From: JBHGAV01 sp041946685
GTDB lineage: Bacteria; Acidobacteriota; Terriglobia; Bryobacterales; Bryobacteraceae
Reading direction: 5' to 3'
DNA: 27,070 nucleotides
Assembly: GCA_041946685.1 (NCBI GenBank)
Contig: JBHGAV010000053.1
Location: forward strand, 1 to 27,070
Shown here: piece by piece, positions 1 through 8,561 of the stretch
Position numbering within the stretch: the stretch's first letter is position 1
Layout: every line of letters starts with the position of its first letter
Made by a program: the position numbers and the translations under genes
The notes under the pieces: generated by a model
Seen by the model: only the letters and a program-made list of their open reading frames with translations
What the model was told of the DNA's origin: nothing
The model's database searches: none

Positions 1-1016
<1,016 letters not shown>

Positions 1017-1087
1017 GGTATGCTCCCTCTTTTAACGAATCAGGACAACTGCGCCGGACTATGAGTCCATTCCCAGAACTGTTCCCA

Positions 1088-1516
1088 TCATCGGGAAGTC
1101 CCCCGGGGAGCGCATTTCGCGCACAGTCCCCGGAGTATGATCTCGCACTCGCGAAGAACCCGCCTGCCTAGGGATCCTGAGGCGGGCTTGGGTACCTCGT
1201 ACCACTCCATATCCTCGACGCTGCCGCAACGGTCGCATATGAAGTGATGATGCCGCAAGGCTCTTGCATCGAATCGCGCGGCGCGCCCCTCTACAGCCAC
1301 CTCGCGCACCAGACCCGCGCGCACCAATTCCCGCAAGTTGTTATATATCGTCGCCTTGGAAGAGCGTGGATCGGCACGATTCACGCCCTCAAAGATCTCC
1401 GCCGCTGTGGGATGGTCGTCGTGCTCAACGAGAAACGCCATCACGTCGTAGCGCTGCGGCGTACAACGCAGACCGCGCCCCTCCAGCGCTCTCTTTAGCT
1501 TCTCGGCATCCACCAA
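1088..1516 (-). CDS. perR: Fur-family peroxide-sensing repressor, PerR type
   Basis: Metal-dependent repressor of 142 residues, N-terminal winged helix (about 1-82) and C-terminal metal-binding dimer domain. The structural zinc cysteines are present as C94xxC97 and C132xxC135. The regulatory metal ligands of Bacillus PerR all have counterparts: His35, Asp83, His89, His91 and Asp102. An Asp at the last position is the PerR-type residue, whereas Glu is associated with oxidant-insensitive members. It sits directly upstream of katG, a classic PerR target. The start is either TTG at 1516 or GTG at 1513; neither has a Shine-Dalgarno sequence, and the promoter just upstream would start the transcript almost at these codons. 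The peroxide-sensor role is inferred from residues and context. Confidence 0.9.
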   Translation of the reverse strand: MVDAEKLKRALEGRGLRCTPQRYDVMAFLVEHDDHPTAAEIFEGVNRADPRSSKATIYNNLRELVRAGLVREVAVEGRAARFDARALRHHHFICDRCGSVEDMEWYEVPKPASGSLGRRVLRECEIILRGLCAKCAPRGTSR

Positions 1517-1520
1517 GAAT

Positions 1521-1551
1521 TTAGAATAAATCTATTTTGAGAATTTGTCAA
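1521..1551 (-). promoter_or_regulatory. Promoter of perR-katG with overlapping Per-box-like operator
   Basis: On the minus strand there is TTGACA (1551-1546), a 17-bp spacer, and TATTCT (1528-1523), close to the sigma-70 consensus. The -10 box lies inside ATAGATTTATTCTAA (1535-1521), which matches about 10 of 14 defined positions of the Bacillus Per-box consensus. A repressor bound there would block the promoter, so autoregulation of perR and katG is likely. The predicted start of transcription falls within a few bases of the TTG/GTG start codons, so the mRNA may be leaderless. Confidence 0.7.
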
Positions 1552-1583
1552 ACCTGCTTCGAGAGTGTGGTTTCAACAAAATG

Positions 1584-3167
1584 TCACGCCGTCCAGGTCA
1601 CGCCTTCGAGGCTGTCCCCATCGTTCGCCGGGCCGATCAGTTGAGCGCCAATCGTCGCTCTACCATTGAGCGGTTCCACGCGGATGACAATCTGGTTGTC
1701 GCCCGCGCGCAGCTCGACCGGCTGCTGGAGCTGCCCGACTCGAAGACGAGTTCTCCCCTCTTCCTGTAGAATCTGGCGGCTGTTCAGCTCCACGGTCGCC
1801 TTCCCTGCCAGACCCAGCCAGAGGAATCCCTTCCGTGCCCCGTCCGACTTCACCGTCGCGGTCACGGCGTAAACCGGAGCGTCACCGCCCGTGGCGGCGG
1901 GGAGATCCACCAGGTCCCCGAACGACGTGTGGCGCTTCCACTCCCTGGGGTCTGCCGACGGGTCGCGTGTCACTCTCCACTCGCGGTTGGCGCGGGCGTA
2001 CCAGCTCCTCGGCTTCGCCCACTTCCGGTAGTACCGGTCGGGTTCGTCACCGACCACTTCAGCGGACTTCAAATCGTAGGAGCCCAATCCGCGCGCCGCA
2101 GCCATGTGCAGGTAGTCGATGTCCGACGGTTTGTAGCCCGTCAGCGTCGCCGCCAGTGCGTCCAGCGCCACCGGGTTCTCACCGGCCAAGATGAGATTTG
2201 TGCGAATCACCTGGTCGGGCTGGCGGTTGTTGTGCTCGGTGTACTGAAGCCCGCGGATGACGTCCACTACGTTGTAGTCGGGAGGATGGAATGCCGCCAG
2301 GTCGCCAATGAATGGATCGATGCGGCCGTCCACCGAGTGGTGGTTATGCAGGTCGGTATTCGTCATGGCGCGCTCGCCATAGGCGATGCGCGGCCCGGTA
2401 CCCACGTAGTTCTTGAAACAACACGTTACCCCGCAGCTTTCGTGCATTTTCAGCACGGGCACGCCGATCAGGAAATCACACTTGGTGACGGTGTTGGTGA
2501 CGAAATACTCCTGCTTCCTGCTGAAAGAGCCGACGCCGTTGAGCTTCGGAACCGGCAACTCGAGCATCTTGCCCGATGCGTCCCTCACCACGTCGTAGGC
2601 CAGGTCCACGTAATCGAACGACTTGCCCGAAAACTTCTCGTTGAAGTCCCGCAGCAGGGCGCCGTAAGAGCCGCCCGCGCCGGGAAACTCTTCCGAAGAC
2701 CAGTTGAAGGTCGTCAGGTCCACCCGTTGGCCGTCCTGCATGACCACGTTGCTCTGGCCGGGGTCTTTCAGGGTCCGGTAACTGCCACCCTCGGCCAGTG
2801 TGATTCTCTTAGCGCGGGAATTGCGTGCCAGGTATTCCAGGACGGCGCGTACCACTCGAATGTCCGTGGCGTCGCCGGTGCGGTAGCCCGGCAAACCCGG
2901 CAGGTAACAGTAATTCGGCTTCACCACCACCCAGGAGCCCGGCTTGATCTTCGCTTCCAGGCTGCCTGCCGCAGGTTTGCCGTAACCAATAGCCTTCCAT
3001 ACCATATCGCGCACCAGCTCGTAATCCAGCGGATGCTCAGCCGAGACTGGTTTCGCGAGATTCTTATGTGTAGAATGTACAACGCCGATTCGCGTTTTCG
3101 CCGGCGATGCCGAGTAGGCGGCAACAGCGGCGGCCGAACCAATTATGAACTCACGGCGAGTGGTCAT
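1584..3167 (-). CDS. Secreted DUF362 domain protein with Tat-type signal
   Basis: Protein of 527 residues starting MTTRREF, with a twin-arginine-like signal and a hydrophobic stretch rich in Ala, so it is probably exported. The central part matches DUF362: WVVVKPNY near the start of the domain and a HESCGVTCCFKNYVG block typical of the family. The last roughly 100 residues look like a beta-rich domain rather than part of DUF362. The biochemical function of DUF362 proteins is not established. A start six codons upstream (3185) is possible, but the Tat motif and a -10-like box placed just upstream favour 3167. It is divergent from, and paralogous to, the next gene; both share a KPxD...RGxGS(Y/W)D segment near the C-terminus of the domain. 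Confidence 0.8.
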   Translation of the reverse strand: MTTRREFIIGSAAAVAAYSASPAKTRIGVVHSTHKNLAKPVSAEHPLDYELVRDMVWKAIGYGKPAAGSLEAKIKPGSWVVVKPNYCYLPGLPGYRTGDATDIRVVRAVLEYLARNSRAKRITLAEGGSYRTLKDPGQSNVVMQDGQRVDLTTFNWSSEEFPGAGGSYGALLRDFNEKFSGKSFDYVDLAYDVVRDASGKMLELPVPKLNGVGSFSRKQEYFVTNTVTKCDFLIGVPVLKMHESCGVTCCFKNYVGTGPRIAYGERAMTNTDLHNHHSVDGRIDPFIGDLAAFHPPDYNVVDVIRGLQYTEHNNRQPDQVIRTNLILAGENPVALDALAATLTGYKPSDIDYLHMAAARGLGSYDLKSAEVVGDEPDRYYRKWAKPRSWYARANREWRVTRDPSADPREWKRHTSFGDLVDLPAATGGDAPVYAVTATVKSDGARKGFLWLGLAGKATVELNSRQILQEEGRTRLRVGQLQQPVELRAGDNQIVIRVEPLNGRATIGAQLIGPANDGDSLEGVTWTA

Positions 3168-3173
3168 AGCCGG

Positions 3174-3181
3174 ATTATAAT
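3174..3181. promoter_or_regulatory. Palindromic -10-like box between divergent DUF362 genes
   Basis: The octamer ATTATAAT is its own reverse complement and gives TATAAT on both strands. On the minus strand it lies about 7 bp before the ATG at 3167, which would give a leaderless transcript. On the plus strand it lies 22 bp before the ATG at 3204. No convincing -35 box is seen on either side, so this is a weak prediction. Confidence 0.3.
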
Positions 3182-3203
3182 GCACAGATTGGTGAATAAA
3201 AAG

Positions 3204-4214
3204 ATGCTAAGGCGAAGTTTCCTCATCACGGGGGCCGGCGCCGTCGCGGCGGTGGCCCAAGAACAGAAGAAGGAAGAGGACGTACAGGTCGCGGGCGCGA
3301 CCCAGGACCCCACGCCGCGCGTCGGAATCGTCCTTTCGAGCTTCAAGGAGGGCGAAGATCACGACGGCACCAAGATCCCGGGGCTGAGCAATCCACGCCC
3401 TCCTGACGTTGACCTCACCCCGGAGCAATTCGAAGCCATGGTTCGAAAGGCCATCGAGGTGGCCGGCCGCAAGACCGCGGAATTCTACGAGGTGCTCGAA
3501 CCCGAGGACTGGGTTGCCGTCCTCACCCGGCCCGGCGCCGACCCGCGGATCGTGGAGATCATGATCACCTACCTCGCCGAGCACAGGCGAGGCACTCGCT
3601 TTACGATCCTCGATCGTTTGTCCAAAGCAGGCGATTGGGGGCCGGACTATCCCGCGATGGTGAGCCGCCTGCGAGCGAAGTTCCCCAGGATCGGCTTTGA
3701 GCTTCTGGATCTGAGTTCGCTTCCCACGCTCGAGATTCCCGTCCCCGGTAGGTCGGAGGTCAGCTACCCGGTTCCCAGGATCGTTCAGCAATGCGACAAG
3801 ATGATCAGCGTTGCGCCGCTCGCCACCGATCCGACCAGGGGCGTTTCGCTCTCGGTCGGAAACTACGCCACGATCACCTCCAAGTCCGCCGCGACGGACG
3901 AGGCTTTGCTCGATTTGTTCAGCTACAAACCCGCTGATTTTGCGCTGGTCGGCGGGTGTTGGGGCGTGGAGGGCGACGGCTCTCGCGTTCATCACAACGT
4001 AGTGATCGCGGGCGAGAAGGCAATTGCGGTCGATTCAATCGCAGCCGCGGTGATGGGCTTTAAGCCGGCGGACCTGCCGCTGCTGGCGCTGGGGCAGAAG
4101 CGGGGCTACGGCTCGTGGGACCCGGACGAGATCTGGACCCGCGGTAACACCATCGAGGAAGCCCTGCGGGAGTTCAAGAAGCCGGCCGGCTGGCGCCCCG
4201 GCGCCGCACGGTGA
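3204..4214 (+). CDS. DUF362-like exported protein, divergent paralogue
   Basis: Protein of 336 residues starting MLRRSFLITGAGAVAA, a Tat-like or Sec-like signal sequence. It aligns in outline with the neighbouring DUF362 protein: a strand at the domain start (DWVAVLTRPGAD in place of WVVVKPNY), then a GVSLSVGNYATI block in place of GVTCCFKNYVG, then KPADLPLLALGQKRGYGSWD. The lysine of the KPN motif and the cysteines of the central block are missing, so it may be a degenerate or functionally different family member. It also lacks the C-terminal beta-rich extension of its neighbour. An earlier ATG at 3180 is possible but would put eight polar residues before the signal. The kinase-RapZ gene follows after 16 bp, suggesting an operon. 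Function unknown. Confidence 0.75.
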   Translation: MLRRSFLITGAGAVAAVAQEQKKEEDVQVAGATQDPTPRVGIVLSSFKEGEDHDGTKIPGLSNPRPPDVDLTPEQFEAMVRKAIEVAGRKTAEFYEVLEPEDWVAVLTRPGADPRIVEIMITYLAEHRRGTRFTILDRLSKAGDWGPDYPAMVSRLRAKFPRIGFELLDLSSLPTLEIPVPGRSEVSYPVPRIVQQCDKMISVAPLATDPTRGVSLSVGNYATITSKSAATDEALLDLFSYKPADFALVGGCWGVEGDGSRVHHNVVIAGEKAIAVDSIAAAVMGFKPADLPLLALGQKRGYGSWDPDEIWTRGNTIEEALREFKKPAGWRPGAAR

Positions 4215-4230
4215 GCGGCTCAGCCAACTG

Positions 4231-5661
4231 ATGGAAGTTCTGAAGCGACTCTTTGAGCGGCATTTTCGCCTTCCCGTGGAGCGAATCCAGCCGCTGCATG
4301 GCGGACTGGGAGGGTCGGAGAGAAGAATCTTTCGACTCGCCCATCAGAATCTGACTGCGGTGGGGATCCTCCACGACGTGCGCGAGGAGAATGTCGCTTT
4401 CCTGGAGTTGTCCCGCCACTTCCGCAGCCGCGGCCTGCCCGTCCCGGCGATCTACGGATCGGACTTGGATGCGGGCGCTTACCTGGAAGAAGACCTGGGC
4501 GACCTCACGCTGTTTCAGTTCCTCTCGGCAAACAGGGCGGGAGACAACATCGCACCCGAGGTGGTGGAGGCTTACTGTAAGGTGGCAGCGCAACTGCCGC
4601 GCTTCCAGATTGAGGCTGCGAGGGACCTCAACTACAAAGTGTGCTATCCACGCTCCAGCTTCGACGGGCGGTCGATTGCGTGGGATTTGAATTACTTCAA
4701 GTACTACTTTCTCAGGCCGGCGGGAGTAGCTTTCAACGAGCAGGCGCTGGAGACGGATTTCGCCCGTCTGACCAGGTTTCTGCTGACCGCCCGTCGCGAC
4801 TATTTTCTCTATCGCGACTTCCAATCGCGTAACGTGATGCTGCGCGACGGCCAGCCTTTCTTCCTGGACTATCAAGGTGGACGCAAAGGCGCGTTGCACT
4901 ACGATGTTGCTTCCCTACTCTACGACGCCAAGGCCGACCTGCCTCCCCCGCTCCGCCAGCGCCTGCTGGAGCACTACTTAGCAGCTCTTGCCCCGTTCGT
5001 CAGACTGACGCGGGAAGAGTTCCTGCGCCACTACTACGCCTTCGTGTATGTGCGTATCATGCAGGCGCTGGGCGCGTATGGTTTCCGCGGCTTTTTTGAG
5101 CGGAAGCCGCATTTTCTCCAGAGTGTGCCCTTCGCGCTGAAGAACCTGCGATGGCTGCTTGAGCATGTGGAACTGCCCATCGCGCTGCCCACCCTGATGG
5201 GCGCGTTTGAGCGCCTGGTGGCATCGGAGAAGCTGGCGGTGCCTGTTTCGCGGGGCGCGGGGCTGGCATTGAGGATCTTTAGCTTTTCGTTCCACCGGGG
5301 CGGCCCGCCCCAGGATGAGAGTGGACACGGCGGCGGTTTCATTTTCGACGCGCGCGGGTTGCCGAATCCCGGCCGCGAGGAACATTTCAAGTCGCTCACC
5401 GGGCAGGACGCGGCGGTGATCGAGTATCTCAGCGGGCAGGCGAGTGTGCGCGAGTTCCTGGCGAGCGCCACGTCCATGGTGGAAGCGAGCGTACAGAACT
5501 ACCTGGAGCGTGGCTTCAACAGCCTGATGGTGGGGTTTGGATGCACGGGCGGCCGGCACCGCTCGGTATACCTGGCCGATGCGCTGGCCCGGCATTTCCG
5601 CGGCCGGCAGGGCGTGGACGTTGTGGTGCGCCACGTCGAATTGGAGAAGCAGGATCAATGA
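4231..5661 (+). CDS. AmgK-like sugar kinase fused to a RapZ C-terminal domain
   Basis: Two-domain protein of 476 residues. Residues about 1-325 form an aminoglycoside-phosphotransferase-like kinase with the catalytic loop YRDFQSRN (194-201, Asp196) and the metal-binding segment LDYQGG (212-217). This resembles AmgK, which phosphorylates the anomeric carbon of N-acetylmuramic acid and N-acetylglucosamine during wall recycling. Residues about 350-476 match the C-terminal domain of RapZ: FIFDARGLPNPG from 370 and the GCTGGRHRSV loop from 437. In E. coli that domain binds small RNAs and glucosamine-6-phosphate; the RapZ N-terminal P-loop domain is absent here. The next gene overlaps by 4 bp and is MurU-like, which supports a wall-sugar role. 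No strong ribosome site precedes the ATG. Substrate and any RNA binding are inferred. Confidence 0.85.
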   Translation: MEVLKRLFERHFRLPVERIQPLHGGLGGSERRIFRLAHQNLTAVGILHDVREENVAFLELSRHFRSRGLPVPAIYGSDLDAGAYLEEDLGDLTLFQFLSANRAGDNIAPEVVEAYCKVAAQLPRFQIEAARDLNYKVCYPRSSFDGRSIAWDLNYFKYYFLRPAGVAFNEQALETDFARLTRFLLTARRDYFLYRDFQSRNVMLRDGQPFFLDYQGGRKGALHYDVASLLYDAKADLPPPLRQRLLEHYLAALAPFVRLTREEFLRHYYAFVYVRIMQALGAYGFRGFFERKPHFLQSVPFALKNLRWLLEHVELPIALPTLMGAFERLVASEKLAVPVSRGAGLALRIFSFSFHRGGPPQDESGHGGGFIFDARGLPNPGREEHFKSLTGQDAAVIEYLSGQASVREFLASATSMVEASVQNYLERGFNSLMVGFGCTGGRHRSVYLADALARHFRGRQGVDVVVRHVELEKQDQ

Positions 5662-6371
5662 AGGCGATGATCCTGGCCGCCGGGCTGGGCACGCGGTTGC
5701 GCCCGCTGACCGATGATCGTCCCAAGGCGCTGGTTGAGGTGGCCGGGCGAACGCTGCTGGAGATCGCGATCGCGCGCCTGCGGGAATTTGGGGTGCGGGA
5801 AGTCATCGTGAACGTGCACCATTTCGCCGGCATGGTCATTGAGTATCTGCGCGCGAAGAACAATTTCGGCCTGCGGATCGAGATCTCCGAAGAGGACAGC
5901 CTCCTCGACACCGGTGGCGGCTTGAAGAAGGCGGCGTGGTTCCTTCGGGAACCCGGACCGGCAGCGCCGTTTCTCCTGCACAACGTCGACGTGATCAGCG
6001 CCATCGACCTGGGACGGATGCTTGCCTTCCATACGCAAAACCGGGCGCTGGCTACGCTGGCGGTGCAGCAGCGTCGGGCTTCGCGCTATCTGTTGTTCGA
6101 CGGGCAGATGCGGCTGTGCGGGAGGCGGCTGGCCGGGGAGCAAGGCACGGGACAGGAGTTGGCGTTCTGCGGGATTCACGTGATCTCGCCGCGCCTCCTG
6201 GAGATTCTGAGCGAAGAAGGAGCGTTCTCCATTATCGAGGCTTATCTGAGGCTGTCGCGCCAAGGAGAGAGGATTCTGGCCTACCGCGCCGACGGCGTCT
6301 ATTGGCGCGATCTCGGCACCCCGGAAAGCATCGCCCGCGCCGCCGAGGACCTGAGGAAAGAGGGAACTTGA
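5658..6371 (+). CDS. MurU-like sugar-1-phosphate nucleotidyltransferase
   Basis: Protein of 237 residues of the NTP-transferase (Rossmann-like) family that joins a sugar-1-phosphate to a nucleoside triphosphate, releasing pyrophosphate. The nucleotide-binding signature LAAGLGTRLRPLTDDRPKAL is at residues 6-25, followed by a DTGGGLKKA loop and LLHNVDV, which carries the metal-binding Asp. The size fits MurU, which makes UDP-N-acetylmuramic acid, although GDP-mannose or other NDP-sugar synthases of this size also exist. The start codon overlaps the stop of the AmgK-RapZ gene (ATGA), and an AGGA ribosome site lies just upstream inside that gene, so the two are probably translationally coupled. 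The AmgK-MurU pairing is the main reason for the specific assignment. Confidence 0.85.
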   Translation: MKAMILAAGLGTRLRPLTDDRPKALVEVAGRTLLEIAIARLREFGVREVIVNVHHFAGMVIEYLRAKNNFGLRIEISEEDSLLDTGGGLKKAAWFLREPGPAAPFLLHNVDVISAIDLGRMLAFHTQNRALATLAVQQRRASRYLLFDGQMRLCGRRLAGEQGTGQELAFCGIHVISPRLLEILSEEGAFSIIEAYLRLSRQGERILAYRADGVYWRDLGTPESIARAAEDLRKEGT

Positions 6372-6372
6372 A

Positions 6373-6389
6373 CAAGGATCCTATCCTTG
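6373..6389. promoter_or_regulatory. Inverted repeat before vapB, candidate toxin-antitoxin operator
   Basis: CAAGGAT and ATCCTTG form a perfect 7-bp inverted repeat with a 3-bp centre, 37 bp before the antitoxin ATG. AbrB-type antitoxins with their VapC partner commonly repress their own promoter by binding such repeats. It could alternatively be a short hairpin ending the upstream operon, but it has no T-tract. Confidence 0.4.
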
Positions 6390-6425
6390 GTAGAGTAAGG
6401 ATGACCGCTGCACTGGAAGGTCGCC

Positions 6426-6710
6426 ATGGCCAAGGTCACGTCAAAGTATCAGGTCACCGTACCCAAGGTAATCGCGGAGCAGTACCGCATTCACCCGGGG
6501 GATGACATCGACTGGGTGGCGGCCGGCGAGGTGATTCGAGTCATTCCTCCAGGCAGACAGGAGCCTTCCGAGAACCGCGAGTCACGGCTTCGCTTGTTCG
6601 ATCAGGCCACCGAGCGCCACCGCAGGCGTCCCCCAGCGTGTGGCGGACCACCGCCTCGCGAGAGAGGCTGGAGGAGAGAGGACCTGTACGAGCGTGGCCG
6701 CTCTCGTTGA
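6426..6710 (+). CDS. vapB: AbrB/SpoVT-fold antitoxin (VapB-like)
   Basis: Protein of 94 residues. The N-terminal MAKVTSKYQVTVPKVIAEQY is a typical swapped-hairpin AbrB DNA-binding segment, followed by PGDDIDWVAAGEVIRVIPPG. The C-terminal tail, rich in Arg and ending ERGWRREDLYERGRSR, is the part that in such antitoxins wraps around the toxin. It overlaps the start of the PIN-domain gene by 17 bp, the standard arrangement for antitoxin first and toxin second. It should neutralise the VapC toxin and repress its own operon. No strong Shine-Dalgarno sequence precedes the ATG, although GGAAGG lies about 9 bp upstream. Confidence 0.85.
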   Translation: MAKVTSKYQVTVPKVIAEQYRIHPGDDIDWVAAGEVIRVIPPGRQEPSENRESRLRLFDQATERHRRRPPACGGPPPRERGWRREDLYERGRSR

Positions 6711-7122
6711 TACGAACCTCCTGGTTTACCGCTTCGATAGCCGCTTCCCGGCCAAGCAGAAGATCGCGACTGGCATCCTGCGGCGCGGAATCCTCGAAGA
6801 CTCGTTGCGCCTGCCGCATCAGGCTATCGTGGAGTTTGTCGCGGCCGTGACGCGCCCCATCCGCGGACACGTAATCCTCGAACCGGCCGAGGCGCTGCGC
6901 GAAGCGGAGGAGTTCTTGCGGCAGTTCCCTGTCCTCTATCCGAATGAAGCCATCGTGCGCAATGCCGTGCGCGGGTGCGCGGCCTATCAGTTGAACTGGT
7001 TCGATGCGCACTTATGGGCCTACGCGGAATACTACGGCCTCGCGGAAATCCTGACCGAGGACCTTCAGCATGACCGCCTCTACGGCACCGTCCGCGTGGT
7101 GAACCCGTTTCTTGGTCTGTGA
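6694..7122 (+). CDS. vapC: PIN-domain toxin ribonuclease (VapC-like)
   Basis: Protein of 142 residues with all four acidic residues expected for an active PIN nuclease: Asp6 (LVDTNLLVY), Glu47 (IVEFVAA), Asp104 (WFDAHLWAYAE) and Asp123 (TEDLQ). VapC toxins cut RNA, often tRNA or rRNA, when released from the antitoxin. The GTG start at 6694 places the conserved LVDTN segment at the very N-terminus as in the family; an upstream ATG at 6640 would add 18 residues that overlap the antitoxin in another frame. A GGAGAGAGG sequence about 13 bp upstream may serve as ribosome site. Active, since no key residue is missing. Confidence 0.88.
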   Translation: MAALVDTNLLVYRFDSRFPAKQKIATGILRRGILEDSLRLPHQAIVEFVAAVTRPIRGHVILEPAEALREAEEFLRQFPVLYPNEAIVRNAVRGCAAYQLNWFDAHLWAYAEYYGLAEILTEDLQHDRLYGTVRVVNPFLGL

Positions 7123-7151
7123 ACACCTTGCCGGCGATCTGGCCGGGGTGG

Positions 7152-7177
7152 GGCGGGCATTCCCCGCCGCCGATTTT
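7152..7177 (+). terminator. Terminator-like hairpin after vapC
   Basis: GGCGGG (7152-7157) and CCCGCC (7163-7168) form a 6-bp GC stem with a 5-base loop, followed after a short gap by TTTT (7174-7177). It lies 30 bp after the toxin stop codon. The distance between stem and T-tract makes it imperfect. Confidence 0.4.
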
Positions 7178-7283
7178 CCAGCCGGCGCAGCCCGCTGGAA
7201 GGGGGTCTCCGTGTGCCGTCAACCCTTCGCATTTGCCGCGCACCCCTGACCGAAAGGTCTGCTATCGTTGGCAACGCGAGGAC

Positions 7284-7312
7284 TTGTCCGTGCTGCTGCC
7301 GTATGTTCTAAT
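7284..7312 (+). promoter_or_regulatory. Putative sigma-70 promoter of the SRA-HNH gene
   Basis: TTGTCC (7284-7289), a 17-bp spacer and TCTAAT (7307-7312) lie about 36 bp before the GTG start of the nuclease gene. Each box matches the sigma-70 consensus at 4 or 5 of 6 positions with ideal spacing. Confidence 0.5.
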
Positions 7313-7348
7313 GCCCGTAGAAGAAAAAATGGGTGTCAGGATTGACGC

Positions 7349-8038
7349 GTGAGCAACAACATCGTCTCCTACATCGAAATGTGCCGGCGCGAGGCTGCAA
7401 GTCTCCAGCAGGGGATGAACTTCGGGATAGGGGGAAACCACTCTGTGATCCTGATGTCGGTTCGGGCTAACGCCCCCTACCGCGATAGGCTCGAGGACGG
7501 TGGAACAACGCTTGTCTATGAGGGTCACGATTCCCGGAAAGGTCCATCGTGCCCTAATCCGAAGGTCGTTGATCAACCTGACCGGTTTCCGACTGGCAAG
7601 CTTACTCAGAATGGTAGGTTTTTCGAGGCAGCTCAATCCGCGAAGCGCGGGCTGCGTCCGCCTGAGCGAGTCCGAGTCTATGAGAAGATCCGTCCAGGGA
7701 TCTGGTCATACAACGGGGTCTTTCACCTTGTGGATTCTTGGCGCGAGCGTGACGACTTTCGGACGGTCTTCAAGTTCAGGCGCATGGCTGTTGAAGGGGA
7801 AGAAGACTTCGCCCGACCTGTGGAACCGAACGCGGAGCGCCGCCGCCTGATCCCCACCCGGGTCAAATTGGAGGTTTGGAAGCGCGATGGTGGAAAGTGT
7901 TCGGTCTGCGGCGCTTCCGACGAACTGCATTTTGACCACATTGTTCCCTTCGCGAAAGGTGGCACGTCGTTGACTAGTGCAAATGTCCAACTCCTGTGCG
8001 CTCGACATAACCTCGAGAAGCGAGACCGCATCGAGTAA
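7349..8038 (+). CDS. SRA-HNH modification-dependent restriction endonuclease
   Basis: Protein of 229 residues. The N-terminal half (about 30-148) has the layout of an SRA/YDG domain, which flips out and reads 5-methylcytosine or related bases: LVYEGHD, then GRFFEAAQSAKRG, then RVYEKIRPGIWSYNGVFHLVDSW and VFKFRRM. The C-terminal part (about 165-229) is an HNH nuclease with C184xxC187, the HFDH motif ending at His197, and a final ARHNLEK. SRA plus HNH defines a known class of type IV, modification-dependent enzymes that need no partner methylase, and none is present here. The GTG start has a weak ribosome site (CAGGA). It stands alone next to the VapBC pair. Specific target modification is unknown. 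Confidence 0.82.
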   Translation: MSNNIVSYIEMCRREAASLQQGMNFGIGGNHSVILMSVRANAPYRDRLEDGGTTLVYEGHDSRKGPSCPNPKVVDQPDRFPTGKLTQNGRFFEAAQSAKRGLRPPERVRVYEKIRPGIWSYNGVFHLVDSWRERDDFRTVFKFRRMAVEGEEDFARPVEPNAERRRLIPTRVKLEVWKRDGGKCSVCGASDELHFDHIVPFAKGGTSLTSANVQLLCARHNLEKRDRIE

Positions 8039-8561
8039 GTTGACGCCGAAACCGTCGATGAGCAGGACTATCCAGCGGCTGTGTTGCGAGTACTGTTGAC
8101 CGCAAACGCCTGACGCTTCCCTGTGGTAATTGCGCGTCGGCGACCGTTTCCATTCCGCGGGCCAGCATTCGTGGCTCTGCCGCCCCGCGTACCCGCCACA
8201 CCTCAGAAGAACCGCCCATCCGTCACCTCCCTCAGAGACACCACCGAACCCATTCTCCGGCCGCTCACCCAACCATCCTCGAGATCGCCAAATCACCAAA
8301 TTCCCACTCCCCATTCCCTTCCCCCGCCCGGTCCAATCTCCTTTCGTGCGAATCAGTTCCCACACGCCACGGTCTGCAAGCCACGAGCCTCCTGCTACCA
8401 TAGTTGGCGCGTGCTGTCGCGTGGGCGTGCTCAGTACCGGCGGCGGCTTGGAGCGGCAAAGACAAGAACTGCCAAACAAAGCCAATTTCCTGGGTCATCT
8501 CACCCAACCGCACTCGACGACGCGGAGGCCTTTGGGAGAGGATTGGAGGATACAAACGACC
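8039..8561. other. Non-coding stretch with pyrimidine-biased, repeat-like sequence
   Basis: No convincing gene is seen over about 520 bp. The plus strand is strongly rich in C and T between about 8160 and 8350, with short repeated words such as CCAAATCACCAAATTCCC near 8288. A segment near 8473 reads AAACAAAGCCAATTTCCTGG. Both look like short dispersed intergenic repeats seen in large environmental bacterial genomes, but I cannot test copy number here. The last part holds the ribosome site of the next gene. Confidence 0.4.

Noticed and set aside
1929..3203. Long plus-strand open frame continuous with the second DUF362 gene
   Set aside because: It runs antisense through the clearly coding minus-strand DUF362 gene; the real gene starts at 3204 with a signal peptide.
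7123..7352. Plus-strand 77-codon frame between vapC and the SRA-HNH gene
   Set aside because: It spans a hairpin and the likely promoter of the nuclease gene and has no recognised features.
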